Shown piece by piece: positions 9,923 through 23,300 of a stretch of 64,000 nt of DNA (positions within the stretch are counted from its first letter, which is position 1; each line of letters starts with the position of its first letter). Source of the stretch: Adineta steineri (taxonomy: Eukaryota > Rotifera > Eurotatoria > Adinetida > Adinetidae); the NCBI GenBank assembly GCA_905250115.1, contig CAJNOI010000004.1:569253-633252 (forward strand). Reading direction: 5' to 3'. The position numbers were made by a program, and so were the translations under genes. A model generated the notes under the pieces. It made no database searches. It saw only the letters and a list, made by a program, of their open reading frames with translations, and was not told where the DNA came from.

Positions 9923-12913
9923 ATGTTATGCGTTCGTTTAATTCTTCTAACAAGTTTTCTTATTCCATTAATTAATTGTCAAACAATTTATGAATTATTA
10001 AATTCATTCCGATTTTTGAATGAAGGTTCTATATCAAAATCCGATATTTATGAATATCAATATGAATATGTAATGTACACAGAACCAGAAAACGTAACAA
10101 GAGAAAGATTTGCATGGGTAGAAGAAATTGCTCGACCATATCTATATCAAAGAGATTCAACTAAACCTTTACAATGTGATTCAAGTCCATTATTATCTGC
10201 AACAGATTTACCGGGTGCTGATTTCTTATCAATTATACCATCATCGGCTGATCCATCTCTTTGTCACACATTATGTTGTAATTATATGTCATGCGCTGCT
10301 TGGTCATATGCTGCATCGTCACCAGTAGATTTTAACGATTGTAAAAAAGAACAACCATGTTGTTATCTAAAAACTTATGTTCCAAAGTCTCTTGATAATC
10401 CAAATATTATATCAGCAATTATGAATCGTACATTTCCATATAATCATCCACCGACTGGATTAAGATCTGCTGTACCATTAGGTGGTATAACAACAGGCTC
10501 AATTGAATTACGTGGTGATGGAACATTTCATGAATGGACAGTTGAAAGTCAATCTCCAGCATCTGGAGCTAAATATGGTGTTGTTGGTGATGCATTATTA
10601 GCAATTCGATTAAAGAATTTACAAACCAATGAAACTGATACTCGATTAATACGTACACATCCACATCATGATTTACAAGGTATAGATACTATTAGATATC
10701 ATGGTTCATATCCTGTTAGTAAATTAGAATTAATTGATTATACATTAATAGCAAATATGGATTTATATGCCTATTCAATTCTTAAACCAGGAGATTTAAA
10801 TCGTTCAATGACACCAGCTATTATTTTTTCATTAAATATTCATAATCCTAATGATTATCCAATTAGTATTGATTTTATGTATAATGCACCATTATCAGTT
10901 CAAATCGATCAAATAAGACTTTCAAAAAATATTCTACAACAAATTGCAAGTGATACATATATTCAATGTATATCATTATGTGATCAAAATAGTTTATGTG
11001 CTTCATGGAATTGGCAAAATATGAATAATCAAAGTACATGTATATTATATAGTGATATTGGAAATAATGTTCATTTAAATGGTCATGTTAGTGGTATACG
11101 TGGACAATGGACGTACGATAAAAGTGGTCCATTAGTTTTAGATCGTCCAGGACATATGCCTTCAAATGGTCAATATGTATTATGGCCATTTTTATCTTCT
11201 GATCAAACAATTACAGCAACTGTTGATAATAATATTAATAATATATTAAGTAATTTTTCAGCATATGGTGGATGGTATCAACAAACAGAAATCAAAGGAA
11301 CTGGTGCTAATGGTGCTGTTTCAATTTCGACAATATTACAACCTGGTGAGAAAAAAACTTTATCAATATTATTTGCTTGGTATTTTCCACATCATAATTG
11401 GTTAGATTTACCATTAGATAATTATTATTCATTATTATTCAATAATGTAACAACAGTTGGTCAATCAATAGGAATCGATAAAGATGATAATCAATTAAAA
11501 TTAATTCTAAAAGATATTTTAACATTACATAATGTTTATTTTAATTCTAGTTTACCAAATTATTTAGTTGATTCATTAATAAATAGTGCTTCACATATGC
11601 GCAGTGCAATGTATTTTTCAAATGGTGATTGGAGACAATGGGAAGCTTATGATTGTAATGATGTTGATAGTGTACATAATGATCATCAACGTCATTTACC
11701 ATATATTTTATATTTTCCTGAAACAGAAAAAAATAAAATGTATACATGGGCGAAATATCAACAAGCAGATGGAATGATCCAAGAAACATTTACAGTTGGT
11801 TGTATGGGTGATACAGTTCCATATGATCAACATGGTGGAAGAAATATGGGCGATGTAACAACAATATTTATATTAGAAACATTAGAATTATATCGTTGGA
11901 CAAATGATTTCAATTTTTTAAAAGATATGTATTCACATGTTGTAGCTGGTATACAATGGCAATTAAGTGTATCAACAGAATTTGGTTTACCTGAACATTT
12001 AGAATGTACTTATGATATACCAAATATGAGTCAATATCCAACAACAACATTTAATTCATTCATGCATTTAGCTGCATTACGTGCATGTATGGAATTAGCA
12101 CTGATTATGAATGATACAAATACTTATAATCAATGTTATGAACCATTTATTCGTGCTAATAAACAAATTGATCAATTATTATGGTATAAAGATACTACAG
12201 ATACAGGTTATTTTTTAGCTTACACAGGTGGAGCAGGTGAAAAAGCAATATTTACAGATGCATTATATGGTCAAGTATTAGCATTTACATATGGATTAGG
12301 TCCGTTATATAATATATCAATAATGAAAAAACATTTAGAAAGTGAAGTTAGATTAGCTGATACACCATATGGTTTAAGAATGTTAACTGGACGTGAACCA
12401 TTAACAAATCCACAAGATAATTCTATATGGATGGGTGCATCACAAGATTGGTCTGTATTAAATTTATGGTTTAACATGGATCCCGATAGTGCATTAATAC
12501 AATCTGAAAAAGGTTTAAATCTTGTTAGACAAACATTAAATGATCAATGGAATGTACATGGTTTATATGCAGCTGATGGTTATGGTATTGGTGGAAAACC
12601 ATGGGTCACATCACATTATGGTTTTCATATGGTTTTATGGCATTTACCATTTGCATTATCTGGTCAATATACAGATTTAGCTAAAGGTATATTATTATTT
12701 TCACCTAAATTACGATCACCATTTATTTTACCTGTACTTATTCCAAATATTTTTGGAACAATAAGTTCAACTCCATTATTAAATGGACAATCAACTTATA
12801 CATTTACATTAACAATTGGAAAATTATCTTTAAATACACTTGCTATTAATAATGCTAAATATCCAAGTACTGTTAATTTAATAGCTGGACAATCAATACA
12901 ATGGAGTGGATAA
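9923..12913 (+). CDS. secreted GH116/DUF608-like glycosidase, intronless
   Basis: One uninterrupted frame of 996 residues. Residues 1-20 are a signal peptide ([20 protein letters not shown]), so the protein is probably secreted or lysosomal. The GH116 N-terminal beta-domain begins near residue 180 ([26 protein letters not shown]). The (alpha/alpha)6 catalytic region begins near 550 and carries [47 protein letters not shown] and [13 protein letters not shown]. Family enzymes hydrolyse beta-glucosides such as glucosylceramide; the substrate here is unknown. Two Cys-rich PAN/apple-like modules are present: about 112-153 ([16 protein letters not shown]) and about 347-385 ([16 protein letters not shown]), the second inserted inside the N-terminal beta-domain. 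The gene has no introns, whereas comparably long genes here have one about every 150 bp. That suggests horizontal acquisition or retroposition, but codon use looks like that of its neighbours. Confidence 0.85.
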   Translation: MLCVRLILLTSFLIPLINCQTIYELLNSFRFLNEGSISKSDIYEYQYEYVMYTEPENVTRERFAWVEEIARPYLYQRDSTKPLQCDSSPLLSATDLPGADFLSIIPSSADPSLCHTLCCNYMSCAAWSYAASSPVDFNDCKKEQPCCYLKTYVPKSLDNPNIISAIMNRTFPYNHPPTGLRSAVPLGGITTGSIELRGDGTFHEWTVESQSPASGAKYGVVGDALLAIRLKNLQTNETDTRLIRTHPHHDLQGIDTIRYHGSYPVSKLELIDYTLIANMDLYAYSILKPGDLNRSMTPAIIFSLNIHNPNDYPISIDFMYNAPLSVQIDQIRLSKNILQQIASDTYIQCISLCDQNSLCASWNWQNMNNQSTCILYSDIGNNVHLNGHVSGIRGQWTYDKSGPLVLDRPGHMPSNGQYVLWPFLSSDQTITATVDNNINNILSNFSAYGGWYQQTEIKGTGANGAVSISTILQPGEKKTLSILFAWYFPHHNWLDLPLDNYYSLLFNNVTTVGQSIGIDKDDNQLKLILKDILTLHNVYFNSSLPNYLVDSLINSASHMRSAMYFSNGDWRQWEAYDCNDVDSVHNDHQRHLPYILYFPETEKNKMYTWAKYQQADGMIQETFTVGCMGDTVPYDQHGGRNMGDVTTIFILETLELYRWTNDFNFLKDMYSHVVAGIQWQLSVSTEFGLPEHLECTYDIPNMSQYPTTTFNSFMHLAALRACMELALIMNDTNTYNQCYEPFIRANKQIDQLLWYKDTTDTGYFLAYTGGAGEKAIFTDALYGQVLAFTYGLGPLYNISIMKKHLESEVRLADTPYGLRMLTGREPLTNPQDNSIWMGASQDWSVLNLWFNMDPDSALIQSEKGLNLVRQTLNDQWNVHGLYAADGYGIGGKPWVTSHYGFHMVLWHLPFALSGQYTDLAKGILLFSPKLRSPFILPVLIPNIFGTISSTPLLNGQSTYTFTLTIGKLSLNTLAINNAKYPSTVNLIAGQSIQWSG

Positions 12914-14302
12914 TTATTAAGTTATAATCAATATTTATTAAGCTAACCTTATGTATTTTAAATTTTTTCTATGTAGTAAAAAATAGATTATTTATTTGAA
13001 TATGGAATTTTTCTTTTTTACGTAGAAATAATATTAATCTTGATTTACATACTATCTTAAAATATTCCATAGATAAAAAGAATAAGTAATCTGGAATAGA
13101 ATAATAGTCAAAATAAATTCAATTGCATAGTTATTATTCAATTATTAATAAAACTGCTTTTTTTTACCTTTGCTTATACTATTCCGGAAAGAAATGTTTG
13201 TTTCCGCAAGTTAAATAAAAAGCTTTTTTTTTATTCAAAAGTCGATTCGTTACTAGAACTTCTTTGACTACTACTACTATGAAAAAAAAAACAAAAAACT
13301 ATCACGAAATTTAAATAATTACTTATAAAATAAGCTTATCCATAGTTGATTTGTCATTATAAAATCCTTTATTTAATATAATGAACAAAGAAAGAGATGT
13401 TATTTTATTCTTTTATTCAATGAAAAGTAATTTGATTGGTAATAGAATTTTTAAAATCTTATAAAATTAAATGATTTGGTATTAATATGATTTCTTTTAG
13501 AGAAAAACAAACTATAATAGGAATAGTATTTATTAACAATTGAAGAAGAAAAGAGTTCTTTTATTTTTTTAATTAAACAACTTATAGGATTTTTTTAAAT
13601 ATACTACGTCACAATGTTCGTCTTTTCTTTCTATTGATTAACATCCATATATATATTTGAGTGTAGAAGCATTTTCTTTCTAATTTCTTGTTAAACTATG
13701 AGCAAAGAAAGTATAAGTGCTACTATTATTGTGTTCGATGAACGGAATATAACTTAAACTATCCTAGAGGCAATATCACCAATAAATAAATGCAAAAGAA
13801 GTGTCTCATAAGACTTGATCGGAAATAAAAGCATTGAGAGGTTCTTGAAAGGCATCGTTTTTTTGTAATATGATACTATCACTAAAACGAATAAAAAAAA
13901 ATGAGATAAAAATAGTATATTATTGCCGTCTTAAATACTTCTTTCTTCTGCATGAATAAGCATGTTTTGTTATTTTTTTTTTAATCAAGGCTATAATAAA
14001 AAAAAAAAGAATACCAATAAAATATGACTTTATAAAACATAATCATAAAAAACACATGACTTTTTCTTATAAGAGCAGGAAAAAAGATCGTTCTTTTCTT
14101 TGTTCGATTTTGTATATGTAACTATTTAAAACGATGCTCCAGGAGGTAATTCAATACTAATTGTGTGACGTATATTGTAATGAGACCACAACATTCTTTA
14201 TTCTTTTGCATACATACACATAAAAAGAGCAAGAACGAACGAATACAACATGCAACATGAGAGAGAGAGAGAAACAGAGAAAGAAAGTTATATTTGCATG
14301 GC
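12914..14302. other. intergenic, no gene seen
   Basis: About 1.4 kb between convergent genes. It contains 3' flanks, poly-T/poly-A runs and no plausible exon. A candidate AATAAA for the glycosidase lies near 13147. Confidence 0.5.
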
Positions 14303-14866
14303 TCACTGGGGAACAGCTCCATGTTCGAGTAATACTTCTTGTCCACCGTGTGTAACATGTGCAGCTGCATTTGGATCATCAGCCAGTTTAATTAAATCCA
14401 CTATTTCAGCTTTTTCATAGGGTATTTCCAAAAAACTATCACTCTGTTTTAATGACGGTGATCGAGCAGGCGATGATTCTTTTCCAATATTAGTTGTTGA
14501 TGAAGTATGATTTGATGATGTGATTTCTTCAACATCCGGTGACGAAGGTTGTTGTGATGGATTGTTGGAAAGATCCGTAACTGGTGTATTCAAAATGATT
14601 GATGATGGATCGGCATCGATTGAGAATCGTTTGGCACATGGATGTGGAGGATGATGACGATCAAAACTTGATTGAGTTGAAAGGATTTTTGTTAGTTTTT
14701 TTGTGGCTGTTCTATTTGAAGGAGGTATAACAGTAATCGGAGGTGCCGAGTCAGCAGCTGGAGAAGGACGAGAATTAGTTGAATCACTGGCTGATTTATC
14801 TTCAGGAATGATTAATTTTGGTGCTGCTGCAGAAGATGACGACGAAGAAGAGGAAGAGGATGCCAT
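14303..14866 (-). CDS. low-complexity protein of unknown function
   Basis: Single-exon 187-residue frame. It starts with a run of ten Ser and three Ala (MASSSSSSSSSSAAA). Pro/Ser/Thr-rich sequence follows with scattered basic patches (TATKKLTKILSTQSSF, CAKRFSIDADPSSI). The C-terminal 45 residues are more ordered and helix-like (FLEIPYEKAEIVDLIKLADD, HVTHGGQEVLLEHGAVPQ). No family is recognised. The Ser-flanked basic motifs could be kinase sites, and the protein is predicted to be largely disordered. The frame is supported by its length, by codon choice and by a composition unlike the surrounding AT-rich noise. It could be the only coding exon of a gene with 5' untranslated exons further upstream. 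Confidence 0.65.
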   Translation of the reverse strand: MASSSSSSSSSSAAAPKLIIPEDKSASDSTNSRPSPAADSAPPITVIPPSNRTATKKLTKILSTQSSFDRHHPPHPCAKRFSIDADPSSIILNTPVTDLSNNPSQQPSSPDVEEITSSNHTSSTTNIGKESSPARSPSLKQSDSFLEIPYEKAEIVDLIKLADDPNAAAHVTHGGQEVLLEHGAVPQ

Positions 14867-16578
14867 TTAAATTATTCGTCTATAAAAGTATAAAAAGAAA
14901 ACTTATTTGTCAATAGAAAAAAAAATGACAAGTATATAGTGTTTTATTCAATCATTGGATGGTACTACTTGAATCGATCGATGAGTGAGAAGTAAAAAGG
15001 AGAGGAAAAGAAAAATTTTCATAATAATAATTCTTCTTCTTTTTTTTTCTCATTTTTTTCTTTAAGCAACCTGTAATGAAATAGTACTATAATTATTTGT
15101 ATAGAATCAAGAAGTAAACAAGAATTTCTACTATAATATGAATAAATCAATATTACAAGCATTGTATTTCGGTTTTACCTGTTCTGATGTTTCCTATATA
15201 TATTGACGTAGATGTTAATGAACAAGTAAACGAGAAAAACAGCTAGTAGAAGAGAGAGACAGCAACAAACGACAACGTTAGTATTCTTTATAAGTGACGT
15301 GTTCGCATGTATGCGCAAGTCGTAAAGAGAACATAACGCAGAACGAGGGAGAAAGAGAAGGACACGAAGACGGATGGCGACAACAAGGGATAGAAGAAGA
15401 GAAAAAAGAGATGAAAGAGAGAAAAAAATGCGTAAGTAAAAAAAAAATAATACAATAATGATAATGAGAACATATTCGAAGGCCTGACGACGAGAATCGT
15501 TGTTCTTCGAAGCACTCATTCTCTATCCTCTCCGCTTTTATGCTGACAAGAAGAACATTTTAACGGAGAAAATGAGCATTAACCAAAGAAAGAAAAAATA
15601 TTATTATGAAGAACAAAAAAAAAATAGAAGAACGATATTTATGCATGTATCATGTATATTCATAAATATGTATATGCATATATCGATGATCTTTATTTAT
15701 GAACGAAGAGAAATATTTTCCTATTCTTTGATATATATAGAAAATGTCATTTGAACATCAATCAATCTATCTATAGAAAATCACAATGAATTGAATCAAA
15801 TATAAATATTTCCTTTTGATAATGATAAATAATTTCCTTATCATTCTTTTTCTTAATGGATTTCCATAGAATGAGCAAAATAGAAAATAACAACTCTAGG
15901 ACAACGTACAAAGAAAAGAGCAAAACCTAGTTGATTGATTTATCTGTCTCAGAATACGACGTGCGTCAACAACTATGAAGGAGATAGAGAGGTTCATTGA
16001 ATTAACGCATAAGATATGACAGAAAAAAGAAGACGCAGAAGAAGAAGAAGAAGAAAAAGAAACATTGTATGAAAAAAAACAAATGCGTATTACTCTTCAG
16101 CTTTATCTTTACTATAGGGATTAGCAATCATTGCAAATGACAACTAAATCCAAACTTTTCTTTTATCCGCTTATTACATTCATAATTTATAGAAATTAGT
16201 ATGATGAAGTCGAGATGGATATTAATGAAGCTCGATTAAAATTATTCTATATTTGTATTAAAATTCAAAATGACAAAAACTAGAAAGAGAGTCATTACAT
16301 TGTCAAGAACATTTCTGTTTCCTTCCTCTAGTTAACTCAAAAAATTCAATAATAAATTCATCTATTGTTCACGCATGACAAAATTCTTTTGATGATTCAT
16401 CGTTTTTTATAGGATTGGAGAAAATAATGAACCATTAAAAACTATGAATAAAAATCAATAGCGCGCAAAAAAGAGGTTTTGCGAAACAACAGAAAAAAAT
16501 GTAATAGAAAAATGGCGATTTAAAACAGCTGAGATAGAAAATTAATCTTTTTTTTTACTAAAAAAATTCATATCAATT
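14867..16578. other. intergenic, no gene seen
   Basis: About 1.7 kb between divergent genes. It has purine-rich tracts (for example near 16030-16070) and a less AT-rich patch at 15240-15540 that is open in several frames on the minus strand. The encoded peptides are dominated by Phe/Leu/Ser/Tyr, and neither similarity nor splice logic supports a gene. Confidence 0.45.
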
Positions 16579-19079
16579 ATGTCTCGTAATCAGCCTTATC
16601 GTCTTGAATGTCCTGAAAAGTGCCTACAAGCTCAAGATGATGCACTTAATTCTACATTTTTTATTCTAAGACAAACAGGTCCAACAGCTTTTGTTCTTAA
16701 AGAAGATAATGAACAAACATTCAAAGTATTTCTAATAAATTACATAATTAATTATTTAATAAAAATCTTATATTATAAATTAGGTATTTTTGGGCGATCA
16801 ACATCAATGCACATGCAATGTATTTCAACGAGATCGAGAAGTATGCAAACATCTATGTTGGCTTCTATTGAAACGATTTCGTGTACCAAGAACTAATCCT
16901 AGTAATATTTTTGATGAAAGAAAAAAAATAAGAATTATACTTGGGAATTTATTTAGTGGTTTGGCAAAAAGGTTTGGTTGAACGAGAAATAAACGAGCTT
17001 CTACGTGGAATAGTACAACCAGATAATGAACGAAATAAATCACATCATAATCAGAATACAAAGGTATATTTTTTGTTTTGTTTTGAATGAATATCTTTAG
17101 AATTATTTGGATCTATTCATCTTGAATGTATCATGCTATAGATGGCGAACAAAAGAAAAAGCTTTCAGATTTATTGCCATGATTTTCTAATTTATAATTC
17201 AAATCTAATAGGTACTGTTTCCGTTTATGTAAATGAGAAATAGTGAAATATGTTTTTAAATAAATGGTAATTTCAATGAAAGAAAAAATAATTCATTTGT
17301 CAAGTTAATGAGTAGAAAGAAAATGTCTAGTATGAAATACTCTAGAGATTTTTCATATTTCATTAACATTGAAGTTTAACATCATAAATATTAAAAGAAA
17401 AAAAAACATAGTTAATTATAAATGAAGATAATTTTTAAGTGCAAAAAAAAATCAAACTCAATATTTTTTTATTCTAATATAGAATGATGATGAAAATGAT
17501 GGTGATGGTGAAGTTAAACAACGACCAATTGGTGAAAATGATGTATGTCCTATATGTCAAGAAGAATTTTTGATTAAAAAATTACCAATTACTTATTGCA
17601 GGTAAATATTATAATGAAGATTGATTAGAATCTAGTTTTTTTTTTATTTTGTAGACATGGTTGTGGTAATAATGTACATGTTAAATGTATGAAAGTATGG
17701 CTGGATCATCAAGTATCAACAGGTGAAAAAACAATTAAATGTCCACTATGTCGAGAAACATTTGGTACGCCCGAACAACTCAAACAAGAATTTCGGTAAA
17801 AGAAAAAAGAAAAGAAATTCTTGATTAATTATATATAAATATGTGTAGAACAAGTGGTGCTCAACAAGCTGAAAAATCATCGATTCATTTAGGTTATTCA
17901 TGTCATCGTTGCCGTGCATGTCCAATTACAGGAAAATGTTATAAATGTACAACATGTCATGATTATTATCTATGTCAAACATGTTTTAATTCAAATATGC
18001 ATAATGAACATAGTTTTGATTATCGAGAAGTAAAATTATCGGATTTTATATGCATCAAAAATAAAATTAATAATTTTATTTAGAAATCATTTCAACGTTG
18101 GAAATTAGCAACACGTGAACATTTAACTGCATTACCTAATGCACTCCATCAAATGTTAGCAACAAGAGATATTACAGAAAATGATTATGATATTCTTCTT
18201 CAATTAGAAAAGTAAATTTAAAAACAAAATAATTGATTATTTTATTCTTGTAAAAAATTTAAGTGCACAAAGTGCAGCAATTATGGGTATACCAGAACAT
18301 ATTGTTAAATCAATGCCAACAGAACGAGTACATGATCGAAGTCGTTTATTACAACATGGTGAACAATGTCGTTTATGTTTAAAAGCTTATCAAACAGGTG
18401 AACGTGTTCGACGTTTACCATGTCGACATAAATTTCATATCGATTGCATAGGTAATCATATATTTTTTAATATTTTTTTTCATTCTCTTTTGACAAAATA
18501 TTTTTCTTTTTAGATGGATGGCTTTTACATAGTCATCCAACATGTCCTATTGATGGGCAACTTGTATGGAGTGCTGAAATGGAAATGGAACAAAAAGAAG
18601 CAAAACGGTGAAATATAATTTATTAATTTATTAAGAATGAAAGTTTTCTTAAATATAGTTCTGCTCCTACTGCTAATCGAAATTTTACAAAACAAGGTAC
18701 TTCTTCTGCTTCATCTCTACTCTCAGTTGATATGGGTTTATCTGTTACTCCTTATCAAGTACGACCACTTAATATGCCAACAAATTCGGATTTAAATCAA
18801 CGATTACGACGACTTCATATGCGTGCACCTCTTCGGCCACTAATAGCGGCAACAACAAATGAATTTCTTTCACCTCTTGAAATTAATGCTCATAGTTTAG
18901 GTATTCGACAACCATTATCTTCCAATAATAATGAACGACATCAATCATTACAATCATCACCTCCATTCGTATGTGAAGAAGTTCGACGAGTAAATATTGA
19001 ATTTAATCAAGATTTTACATTACCAACAACTATTATTGGTCGTCGATTGCTTGAACGTAGACGCTCAAATGCTAAATAA
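16579..19079 (+). CDS. ZSWIM2: ZSWIM2 (MEX-type E3 ubiquitin ligase)
   Basis: Ten exons: 16579-16725, 16784-16901, 16957-17063, 17483-17601, 17655-17795, 17849-18029, 18084-18211, 18264-18451, 18514-18607 and 18659-19079. Phases agree across all nine introns. The domain order is that of vertebrate ZSWIM2. First an N-terminal region (TGPTAFVLKE), then a SWIM zinc finger (VFLGDQHQCTCNVF..., CKHLCW) and VEREINELLRGI. Next come RING 1 (CPICQEEF, CRHGCGNNVHVKC, CPLC), a ZZ finger (CHRCRACPITGKCYKC, CHDYYLCQTC) and RING 2 (CRLCLKAYQTG, LPCRHKFHIDC, CPIDGQ). The mammalian protein is an E3 ligase prominent in testis and linked to apoptosis signalling. The C-terminal tail (exon 10) is low-complexity and not conserved. 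Intron 3 (about 420 bp) is unusually long for this gene. Confidence 0.95.
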
Positions 19080-19394
19080 CTCTCCGCTTCCTTCTTTTTT
19101 GCCTATATTCATACGTTATTGTATAGCATTTATTATTTTCTTTTTTTGTTTTTCTTTTGGTTATTAATTTTATTTTCATTTTTTGGAATAATTGACATTT
19201 TGAATATTAAAAAAACAAACCTATGAAATTCATCGTCTCGAATCTCAAAATGAATGTATTAATTTTTAATAAAACAAATAATTGCAAGTGCAAAAAATCA
19301 TATTTATTTATTCACCAATTTTAAAAGAAGGAAAAAAAAGGAATTTTCATGCTGGTATACTTGTTTTTAATTGGTTAATACTTTTCATATTTTT

Positions 19395-19927
19395 CTATGG
19401 TTGTAATTGTAAATGACCAGTACTAACATGTTCTTGACATCTAGCTTTTGCTCCATCAGCAGATTTGAAGTCATTACCAACTTGTCGACCGATTTCATTA
19501 TTTTTTAAATCCATTACACGTTCCCCTAATGGTCCTTCTGTATTATTATCTTCATGAAGATCAGCAAGTTTCTTGGCTTGATCACGACCAATACTAATTG
19601 TCATTAAAGCATTCCAATAACAATGACGAAATGCATCACCAATTCCATTATGTAATGTATTCTCTGGATATAAATCTCGAGCTGCTTGACCAGCATTATC
19701 AGCATCAACTTTAGCTTTAGCACAATCGAATGGACCAACAAGAAATATACATTTGATACCTTCTGTTAATGTAGATCTAATAATAAATTAATTCAAATCA
19801 AAAGTTACATTTAAATAACAAAATTTTACCCTCGTGGTTCAGCCCATACTTTATCAACGATTTCAGTAGTTGGTACTGCATGTATACAAGCAATAGCAGC
19901 AAGAGTAAGGATTAGAATAGATTGCAT
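19395..19927 (-). CDS. small secreted DUF6973-like protein
   Basis: Two exons, 19927-19830 and 19776-19395, encode about 159 residues. A signal peptide is obvious (MQSILILTLAAIACIHA), followed by a short mature N-terminus. The core carries HNGIGDAFRHCYWNALM, a HED motif and VMDLKNNEIGRQVG. This HNG-x2-DAFRHCYWN ... HE ... MDL-x-NN-x2-G pattern is what I associate with the DUF6973 family, found in bacteria and scattered eukaryotes. The conserved His, Asp, Arg and His/Glu suggest a metal-binding or hydrolytic site, but no activity can be claimed. Two Cys upstream (CIFLVGPFDC) and one near the C-terminus may form disulfides. It is convergent with ZSWIM2 (about 315 bp between stops) and lies 400 bp downstream of the VIRMA stop. 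Confidence 0.78.
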
Positions 19928-20328
19928 TGGTATATCTTCTTTTTTAGTATCAAAGGAAAATGTAAAATAACCTCAGTTTTACGAATATTTTTATATGTTA
20001 TTATTGTCATATGATCTTGTTTTTTTCTTCAAATCCATATTTAATTGAAATATTAAAGGCTTTAATATATGTCCGTAAAATACAAAATATGATATGATAT
20101 TTAATTTTAATTAAGATTAGATTGGGTATTTTTTTACATCAAAAATCAATGAATATACGACGAAAAAGAAAACAATTCGAACAACAATAGTAATATAAAG
20201 AATAGTTTAAATAATATATAGCTGCACAGTAGCTACACATTTATTTCTTGATAAATAATTTTTATAGACAGAAAAAGAAAAGAAACGAAACAAAAACGAA
20301 TAATAATTGTTTTATAGATTAATGAAAT

Positions 20329-23300
20329 CCACTTGGATCATATCGTCCAAAATGAGGTCGATATCTATCGAATACAAAAAAAAAAGAAATTAATAAAAAG
20401 TAAAATCAACGATTATTCTTACCGAACAGAATCAAAAGGCATACTCATTGGATAATAATCATAATGACGATCATCAGCAAGTTCATCTCCAACGAAATAT
20501 GGCGGAGGAAAATCCGTTTCAAATGTACTAATTTAATATATATACGTATATATTGATAAATATAGTAGAGAGAATAAAATAAAACTTACGGATAGCGTGA
20601 TGATGATGGATAACCATATGGTAAACGATCACGAAGACTAAAACCTCCACCTTAACAAAAATAATTATTTATATGCTCAACAATTTTGTATCTTATTTAC
20701 CAGGATAACCGGGATTACTTGATGAGAATGGATATCGATGATTAGATGATGATGAATTGATTCGAAAATTTGGCATATTACCTCGACGTGACCATCGTTC
20801 CTATACAAAAATAAGAAAAAAAAAATAATATTGTATTAAATCATTTCGAATATATTTTACTCGATCAGATCCTCCATCATTTGATGATTGCATTGATGAA
20901 ATCATATCATTTTCATTTGTATTATTATTTCCATTGTTATTATTATTATTATCATTAATATTGTTATTATTATTATTTGATGATGAAGATGAATTTGTTC
21001 CATTATTTCCATTAGTATTATCATTAAATTGTTTTTCAAATTCGTCAACATGCATTGATGGTGGACGACTAGTATTTAATGGACGATTACGAAAATGATC
21101 TGTACGTCGAATACCGCCAGGTGGTGCATTATTTGTATTCATATTACCAGGTCGAACATTTCGACGATTATTTCCACGCATTGGTGCACTCCATGGTGTA
21201 CGTCCTTTGGATACACTTGTTGTTATTATTGATGTATCAACATGAGTTGGTGGTTCAACTGTAACTGTACGTTTTTTAGGTGATGTTCTTAAATGAGAAA
21301 AAAAAAGAATTAGAATTTTCTTTTTTTCGAATTCAATAAAATCTTTACTTTCGTTTTTTTGATATTTTATCAATTATTTCTTTCTTATATTCATTGAAGA
21401 AATCAAATGTTCCACAATATTTACCAATTAAATCTTCAAGATCACATTTAATCTATAGAAAGAAATAAAATAATAGTTTTTATTTTGTTTTATTCCTTTA
21501 CTTTATCATTTGTTTCATCTGGATGTGTTGTTGTTTCATCTTGTACATAATCGACATCATCTAATATTGATGGTGGTGGAATACCAAACCAATAAAGTTC
21601 AGAACTTCGTTGATCATCGATATAATCATTAACAATTGTATATACAACACGATTTTGAAATTGAATATCAATTAATTCAGATCTTGGAAGAATTATTTCA
21701 TTTTTTGGTAATAATTCTATTTAATAATAATAATAATAATTTTATAAATAAATCGACAATATATTAGATAGGAACAAGATGAAGAGCTGTGGTTTGTTAC
21801 CATCGAAATTTGTATGAAAATATTTCTCAAACTACTTTCCTAACGGTTGTAGTAAACTGTATTTTGATAACTAAAATATCTCATTCGTAGTAGTTAGAAA
21901 TTAAAACTTTCCATAGTTTTGTAGGTCGTTCTCTGAAGGTCATAAAACGCTTCCGATAATCAATAAATTCATATGCTGTCGATGAAAAACATACTGTTCT
22001 CTTAAAGCTTTGCATAACAGTCTTAGAAAATAAGTTAGGGAAATATTTCCATACGTCTTCATCACCACTTTTTAACGGTGAAAAGTAAAGTTCTTTGATT
22101 ACCATTATATTTACTATCATTTTTCTTGGCAATATCACTTAGATTCTCTCAATCAGTTCTTTTCTTAAATCTTGAGAAATGCTATATTAGTCTGTTTTGT
22201 CTTTATTTTTATGGCAATACAAACCTTGATCATTGCCAGTCATTTTAAGTGATTGAATAATACTATTTGCTCGTTCAAAAATTTTTTGTAATGTTTGAAG
22301 ACATTGTTGATCTTCTTCATTCTGTTCTAAAACATCTGCATTATCATTTGTTTGTTGTTTATTTTCATTATCATGCGTATTAGATGAATCCTAAAATACA
22401 AAAAAATATTTCTTTCATATAAATAATTTTCGCTCCTACATCATTAACAACTGCATTGATTAAATCAATAAATTTTTCTAATTGACTTTCATTATCCAAT
22501 GAGACACCAAGTAGTTCACGACAAAATGTTACTGGTAAAGATTGTGTTCGAATAAAACTAAATAATCAAAAATTTGTTTTTTAAATTTTAAATTTTATTA
22601 ATCTTACTATGAATCTGGAATAGTTTCAACAGTTAAAATTCTTTGTAAAAATACCATTAAAGCAGATACAGCTTCAAGATAATCTGGTTGTTCTTTATCA
22701 AATCGAAGATCAAATTCAGCAATTAATGTACAAAAAACTTCCTTATTTTGTGTTAAAGCTCTAGATAGAAAATGAAAACAAATAAAAAACAAAAATTTCA
22801 TATTTTTATTACATTCGAATCATTTCTAAACCAAAATCATGTTCAGCAAGTGAAATCATTGTGCGAAGTCCCATTGTCGTTTGTGTCCATGTTTGTTGGT
22901 GTTTTGTTGATGATAATAAACGAAGAATATGAATTAATATATTCGATAAAAGTTCTTGATTTGGTAATGCATTAGCAAGTATTTGTAAAGAATTGTCAGA
23001 AGATTTCGGTGATGAGAGACATATATTTGCATCACATAATGTTTGAATAATTGACTAAAATAAATATTTCAAAAACTGGATTATTTTATTAATTAAATTT
23101 ATTTTACAAACCATAATAGCTTCTTGACAAAGACATGTTTCATTTGATTCAGCTCGTATATGAATATATTCTAGCAGATCTTGAATAATTGTTGTATATT
23201 TTTCATCGGAAAAATTTCTACAAATAAAAAATATCATAAATTTTTCAATTCAAAGAGAAGAGCGGTGTCGCGTAATCTCTATCCCTGATATTTCAACACT

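Noticed and set aside
11547-11789. Open frames on both strands inside the glycosidase gene
   Set aside because: They are antisense or off-frame readings of the 996-residue coding region, rich in His/Tyr/Asn, and have no independent support.
15175-15754. Several overlapping frames of 75-114 codons in the intergenic region
   Set aside because: Phe/Leu/Ser/Tyr-dominated peptides on both strands, mutually overlapping, without splice logic or similarity.
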